NCBI GenBank assembly: GCA_023433855.1
Contig: JAEYTV010000405.1
Coordinates: forward strand, 1-5,241
DNA from: Pseudomonadota bacterium
GTDB lineage: Bacteria > Pseudomonadota > Alphaproteobacteria > Rhizobiales > Rhizobiaceae
Length of the DNA: 5,241 bases
Direction of reading: 5' to 3'
Position 1 is the stretch's first letter, and each line of letters starts with the position of its first letter. The translations under genes were made by a program, and so were the position numbers. Positions 4,949-5,241 of the stretch are shown here, piece after piece. The notes under the pieces are model-generated. The model was not told the DNA's origin. It saw only the letters and a list, made by a program, of their open reading frames with translations, and made no database searches.

Positions 4949-5241
4949 CTACCGGACGCTGCCTTCACCGGCAGGCATCGGATAGTCGTCGGCGTTGAGA
5001 ACCCAGCCTGGCTTCGCCGAGAAATCGAAGCGAGGAGGCGCGAAGATATCAACCAGTTGATTGACACCTTGGGATTCGGCAGTCGTGGTATGAATTGCCG
5101 GCGGCGGGATGACGCAGATCGACGGCGACTCGCAGAAAAGATGCTCGTCCTCTCGCCAGATGTTCATGTTGGTCGTCCATGGCCAACGCAGGTGATGGGT
5201 GAAGGATCCGCTCAAGGCGAGCGAGCACTGCTCGAAGTCGT
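4949..5241 (-). CDS. Cupin-domain protein, C-terminal part, cut by right window edge
   Basis: The last 96 codons are visible, ending in TAG. The frame is open to the right edge, so the true start is outside the window, and an internal TTG at 5215 is not a convincing start. The visible part contains HHLRWPW (15-21), WREDEH (28-33) and [15 protein letters not shown] (38-52). This looks like the second half of a cupin barrel, with His50 in the place of the motif-2 metal-binding histidine (P-x-x-x-H). [10 protein letters not shown] (61-70) and [10 protein letters not shown] (78-87) follow as a conserved-looking tail. Single-domain cupins of this sort include quercetinase-like dioxygenases, isomerases and small-molecule binders, so the function is open. 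It converges on the hydrolase-oxidoreductase operon and belongs to a separate transcript. The proximity suggests, but does not show, a role in the same metabolism. Confidence 0.8.
   Translation of the reverse strand, partial: DFEQCSLALSGSFTHHLRWPWTTNMNIWREDEHLFCESPSICVIPPPAIHTTTAESQGVNQLVDIFAPPRFDFSAKPGWVLNADDYPMPAGEGSVR

Overview
The window is GC-rich, densely coded DNA that looks like an alphaproteobacterium of the rhizobial type. This rests on codon use, on compact operons with Shine-Dalgarno sequences, and on the mix of a CUT1-type sugar ABC transporter, a Gfo/Idh/MocA oxidoreductase, an IclR regulator and small catabolic enzymes. No rRNA, tRNA, CRISPR array, insertion sequence or phage gene was seen. 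The genus cannot be fixed from the sequence alone.

Layout. Bases 1-1643 (minus strand) hold a two-gene operon fragment: a Gfo/Idh/MocA-family NAD(P)-dependent oxidoreductase, followed after 11 bases by the first 150 codons of a MalF/UgpA-like ABC transporter permease that runs off the left edge. Bases 1644-2005 are a non-coding stretch with AT-rich dyads, probably the control region of that operon, and one doubtful 32-residue small ORF. Bases 2006-2788 (minus) encode an IclR-family regulator. Bases 2789-2910 are a divergent control region with a good sigma-70-like promoter for the regulator and a 17-bp near-palindrome lying at its predicted transcription start. Bases 2911-4907 (plus) carry a metal-dependent hydrolase of the amidohydrolase type (DUF6282-like) and a PIG3-type quinone oxidoreductase/zinc-independent MDR enzyme, 26 bases apart. 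After a perfect 8-bp stem-loop, bases 4949-5241 (minus) hold the C-terminal 96 codons of a cupin-domain protein that enters from the right edge and converges on the oxidoreductase.

How they may work together. The likeliest reading is a catabolic locus. The IclR protein senses a small carboxylic or aromatic-type metabolite, controls its own promoter and the divergent hydrolase-oxidoreductase pair, and those enzymes process a substrate that cannot be named from sequence. The left operon takes up a sugar or polyol and oxidises it. Whether it belongs to the same regulon is unknown. The least-described part is the hydrolase-oxidoreductase-regulator unit. It is a plausible uncharacterised pathway module, but nothing here shows a wholly new kind of system.
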